From contig JANYBL010000022.1 in assembly GCA_025360815.1 (NCBI GenBank), positions 1 through 36,013 of the forward strand: a DNA stretch of 36,013 nucleotides. The letters are read 5' to 3'. Origin of the DNA: Burkholderiales bacterium (GTDB taxonomy: Bacteria > Pseudomonadota > Gammaproteobacteria > Burkholderiales > Usitatibacteraceae). The translations under genes were made by a program, and so were the position numbers. A model generated the notes under the pieces. That model was given only the letters and a program-made list of their open reading frames with translations. It was not told where the DNA came from and did no database searches. Shown piece by piece: positions 33,492 to 36,013 of this stretch (positions are counted from its first letter, which is position 1; every line of letters begins with the position of its first letter).

Positions 33492-34396
33492 AAGCCACCG
33501 TGTTTAAAGGCTTGGTGACCGGCGATTTCGGGCGGGATTTTTTGGTGGAGCTCGACGACGGCACATCCCTCACCTGCGTCCGCAAAGGCAAAAAACAAGA
33601 CGCAACCTGCGGCGATACGGTCGATGTCAGCATCACCTCCCCCGGCAACGGCCGCATTGATGAAGTGCATACGCGCCGCAACGTGTTGTTTCGCACCGAT
33701 GCGTTTCGCGAAAAAACACTCGCCGCGAATATCGACCAAGCGATCATCATCGTCGCCCCCCGCCCGACCTTCTCTGAAACTTTTTTGAGCATGTGTTTGG
33801 TGGCGTGTGACGGTGCGGGCATCGCACCGATCATCATGCTGAATAAAAAAGATTTGCCGGAGTACGAAGAAGCGAAAGCATCGCTGAAAAAATTTGAAGA
33901 CATTGGCTACACCGTCTTGCCGATGTCCGCCAAGCTCGATATCGAACCGCTGCGCCCGTACCTCACCGGTAAATCCACGCTGCTCGTCGGCCAGTCCGGC
34001 ATGGGCAAATCACGCACAGTGAACCACTTGGTAATGCGCGATGTGGCGAAGGAAGGCATATTTTCTGAAGCGCTCGATTCAGGCAAGCACACCACGACCT
34101 ACACCCGCTTGTATCGCTTGAGCCCCAGCACCGCAATCATGGATTCGCCGGGCTTGCAGTCGTTCGGTTTGTTCCATTTAAGCGACGACGATATCGCCTA
34201 TGCGATGCCAGAGTTCCGCCCTTATATCGGCACCTGCAAATATGGCAATTGCGTGCATGTTCGCGAGCCGGGTTGTGCAGTGATCGCCGCCGCCGCAGAT
34301 AAAAAAATCAACCCGACGCGACTGGCGTTTTATCAGGCGCTGATTGAGCAGCAGCATGAGTTGCGGGAGAATAATCCGGAGTGGAAGCGGCCTTAA
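33488..34396 (+). CDS. rsgA: Small-ribosomal-subunit biogenesis GTPase RsgA
   Basis: RsgA is a circularly permuted GTPase that checks late 30S subunit maturation. The 302 residues run: N-terminal OB-fold (1-75), G4 NKKD at 119-122, G5 SAK at 147-149, G1 GQSGMGKS at 168-175, the switch region SGKHTTTYTRL, G3 DSPG at 219-222, and the zinc finger with Cys250, Cys255, His257 and Cys263. All key residues are present. Position 176 after the P-loop is Arg, where many homologues have a small residue, a minor oddity. The ATG overlaps the dehydratase stop by four bases. Confidence 0.96.
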   Translation: MKATVFKGLVTGDFGRDFLVELDDGTSLTCVRKGKKQDATCGDTVDVSITSPGNGRIDEVHTRRNVLFRTDAFREKTLAANIDQAIIIVAPRPTFSETFLSMCLVACDGAGIAPIIMLNKKDLPEYEEAKASLKKFEDIGYTVLPMSAKLDIEPLRPYLTGKSTLLVGQSGMGKSRTVNHLVMRDVAKEGIFSEALDSGKHTTTYTRLYRLSPSTAIMDSPGLQSFGLFHLSDDDIAYAMPEFRPYIGTCKYGNCVHVREPGCAVIAAAADKKINPTRLAFYQALIEQQHELRENNPEWKRP

Positions 34397-34544
34397 TTTT
34401 TTGACGGCGGTTAGTTGGTCGACTGGCTGGCTGGTTAGTTAGGGTTCGGTTTCCCAATACCGGTCCCTACCGCCGGTGACCGCGTCGGCACACTTCGCTC
34501 TGCTTGCTGCCCACCTTACGGAATATTTTTTGGTGTACTGATTC

Positions 34545-35819
34545 TTAATTCCGTAACTTCTGCGCAATATTTTCGCGCCACAAAATGGCGGTGGGAATCA
34601 TAGCCAATATGGAGCCTGCAACCAAGACGGTTGCCGCCATTAAAAATTCATCCGTGCCGATCGTCGGTATGATCGCCAAGCCAATATCGGCTGCAAATAT
34701 TTTCACCAGCGCGGCACTACCGACCCAGCCGAACCCCAGTCCCAGAGCGGCTCCCAGGCCGATTAGCATAAAGCCTTGCAGCCAAATCATGGCAAAAATA
34801 TAGCGCTTGGGCGCGCCCATCGCACGCAGCACGGCGATGGTTTGCTGCCTGACACTTAGGGCGGAAATCATCACCAACAACACCGCCAGCAACGCAATAC
34901 CTTGGGTTGCAAGCGACATGGTGGTCATGACCTTGCGCATATCGCCAATCAACGCATAAAGCTCGACTAACACCTCGGCAGGAAAGATCGCCATCGTGCC
35001 GTTCCTTCCGTTCGTGCCGCGTGTACCGTTCCTTTCGTTCCCGCTATCGGCAACTATCCCACGATAGATGCCCCGCAGCCGATAAGCATCGCCCGGCGAT
35101 TTCACGCGCACCACGATTGCGGGAACGCCATTGACTGCGTCAGAAGCCCGAGGTGGCCCGAGCGCCTCGCCCTGACTTGACGCAAGGCGCGCCCCGGCGT
35201 GAATGCCCCAGATCGTTTCGATAGGCACCAGAATCGCGTTATCCCACGCGGTGCCGGTCTTCGGCAAGCGCCCGACTACCGTAAACCGAAAGCTATGCGT
35301 GTGCGCGTCAGTCAATTGTTCGGCAGCGCTGCCGTGTGCCGCTTGAAAGGTCGCGCCTATTTTAAGATCGACATTCGCGCCGAGCACGGCTTCGCTTTTG
35401 TTGGCAAAATTGCGACCATCCGTGAGCTTCATTCGCCCGCCGTCAATCACAAAATCGCAGGTAGTTCCGACGATCGGAGCAGCGCCAAACGAATCACCGA
35501 CTGCAACGGGCGCGGCATAAGCCACGCCTTTATCAGCCGTTAAATCCGCCAAGATGCGCGGCAGCACGTCGGGCGCAATCAACGGTATTGCCGCAGCTTG
35601 CAGGTAAACCGTGGTCAGCACCAACTGCGTGGCGCTCCCCGGCGCGCCGATGATGAGATCAAACCGGTCTGCCGCCCGCGCGCTCGATTCACGCAATGCA
35701 CGCTCGCTGGATGTCACGGCAATGCCAAACGCCACTGCAACCGCGATCAGCAACACAATCGCCACCGCACCCAGCAGATGCCGGCGCAACTCGGTGATCG
35801 CCAGTGGAATCGGGTTCAT
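34545..35819 (-). CDS. ABC transporter permease, FtsX/MacB-like
   Basis: This inner-membrane permease of about 424 residues has the MacB/FtsX layout. An N-terminal helix follows MNPIPLAITELRRHLLGAV, then a large periplasmic domain (about 45-290). Three C-terminal helices follow, with LSVRQQTIAVLRAMGAPKRYI between the first two. The conserved FtsX motif matches this block. The periplasmic domain contains a Gly/Asn/Arg/Thr-rich stretch (NERNGTRGTNGRNGT) coded by short DNA repeats near 34993-35040. Its ATG overlaps the stop of the upstream ATPase gene (TGATG), so they form an exporter pair. The substrate is unknown; lipoprotein, cell-division, metabolite or peptide export are all possible for the family. 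Confidence 0.9.
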   Translation of the reverse strand: MNPIPLAITELRRHLLGAVAIVLLIAVAVAFGIAVTSSERALRESSARAADRFDLIIGAPGSATQLVLTTVYLQAAAIPLIAPDVLPRILADLTADKGVAYAAPVAVGDSFGAAPIVGTTCDFVIDGGRMKLTDGRNFANKSEAVLGANVDLKIGATFQAAHGSAAEQLTDAHTHSFRFTVVGRLPKTGTAWDNAILVPIETIWGIHAGARLASSQGEALGPPRASDAVNGVPAIVVRVKSPGDAYRLRGIYRGIVADSGNERNGTRGTNGRNGTMAIFPAEVLVELYALIGDMRKVMTTMSLATQGIALLAVLLVMISALSVRQQTIAVLRAMGAPKRYIFAMIWLQGFMLIGLGAALGLGFGWVGSAALVKIFAADIGLAIIPTIGTDEFLMAATVLVAGSILAMIPTAILWRENIAQKLRN

Positions 35820-36013
35820 CACGGCAAACTATCCCCGCCATGGCTGCTGCGCTCAACTGGGGTTGCAGTCGGGGTTGAAACTGGGGTTTCAATAGGGGTT
35901 TCCAGCACCCTTTCAATAATCTTGCCATTCGCCATATCAAACACAGCGTCCATCATCGCGGCGATGTCGCGATCATGGGTGGCGATAATAAGCGTGCTGC
36001 CCTGTTCGCGGCA
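35819..36013 (-). CDS. ABC transporter ATP-binding protein, C-terminal end (partial)
   Basis: The open frame enters from the right edge and gives 64 residues. It contains the end of the ATPase domain with the H-loop (STLIIATHDRDIAAMMDAV) and the final strand VFDMANGKIIERV. A tail of Thr-Pro repeats (ETPIETPVSTPTATPVE) and HGGDSLP follow. The tail is unusual for this ATPase type and is coded by four 12-bp units (35856-35903). The stop overlaps the permease start. Walker A and B lie outside the window. Confidence 0.88.
   Translation of the reverse strand, partial: CREQGSTLIIATHDRDIAAMMDAVFDMANGKIIERVLETPIETPVSTPTATPVERSSHGGDSLP
35856..35903. repeat. 12-bp tandem repeat, 4 copies, in the ABC ATPase tail
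   Basis: Units ACTGGGGTTGCA, GTCGGGGTTGAA, ACTGGGGTTTCA and ATAGGGGTTTCC follow one another. On the coding strand they give a Thr-Pro four-residue repeat at the C-terminus. Confidence 0.85.

Noticed and set aside
34397-34544. Hairpin-like sequence after rsgA (CGGTC … GACCG near 34460-34480)
   Set aside because: The stem is only about five pairs and has no T-run; too weak to call a terminator.

Overview
The window is chromosomal DNA from a Gram-negative bacterium, most likely a betaproteobacterium of the order Burkholderiales. Family-level placement is not secure. The evidence is gene content and order: nadE next to a P-II gene and amtB; a comEC / DUF2062 / lolCD / rpfE-like / recJ block; and orn / M48 protease / pterin dehydratase / rsgA in a row. 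There is also a Lol system, a TonB receptor, and a cyanophycin cluster with two synthetase-like genes. Base composition is moderately GC-rich. I found no rRNA, tRNA, CRISPR array, transposase or prophage gene.

Layout. 1-2233 (minus): nadE, a P-II signal protein and the 5' end of an ammonium transporter, that is, nitrogen sensing and uptake. 2234-3716: a large hairpin, then a FemAB/GNAT-like gene. 3770-5377: an MpaB-like haem oxygenase-family protein (DUF2236). 5566-11544 (minus): cphB-cphA-cphA', for storage and breakdown of cyanophycin, a nitrogen-rich Asp-Arg polymer. As read, cphA carries a frameshift near 8077-8083. 11717-14482 (minus): a TonB-dependent receptor with its own terminator. 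14913-19234: comEC (minus) diverging from DUF2062, an AlkA-like DNA glycosylase and an alkyltransferase-like protein (DNA uptake and alkylation repair). 19383-21330 (minus): lolD and lolC. 21519-24609 (plus): rpfE-like, recJ and a DUF3820 gene. 24679-26246: an SDR oxidoreductase and a secreted two-repeat protein. 26371-29864 (minus): an HD hydrolase with a small unknown protein, then an exported RidA with a Tat-type amine oxidase. 30423-34396: a BON lipoprotein, orn, M48 protease, pterin dehydratase and rsgA. 34545-36013 (minus): an ABC exporter permease and the 3' end of its ATPase.

Functional links. P-II/Amt and cyanophycin genes are both nitrogen-economy genes, so this locus is rich in nitrogen assimilation and storage functions. 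The exported amine oxidase and exported RidA form a plausible periplasmic amine-oxidation / imine-hydrolysis pair. The glycosylase and the alkyltransferase-like protein are translationally overlapped and handle related DNA lesions.

The most unusual global feature is a series of short imperfect tandem repeats, mostly with a 12-bp period. They occur both between genes and inside coding regions, where they add 4-residue periodic low-complexity tails or loops. A related case is a 48-bp duplication of the start of the rpfE-like gene. I saw no clearly new multi-gene system. The best leads are this repeat family, the broken cphA beside an unusual cphA', the palindromic element at 2364-2418, and the exported oxidase/RidA pair.
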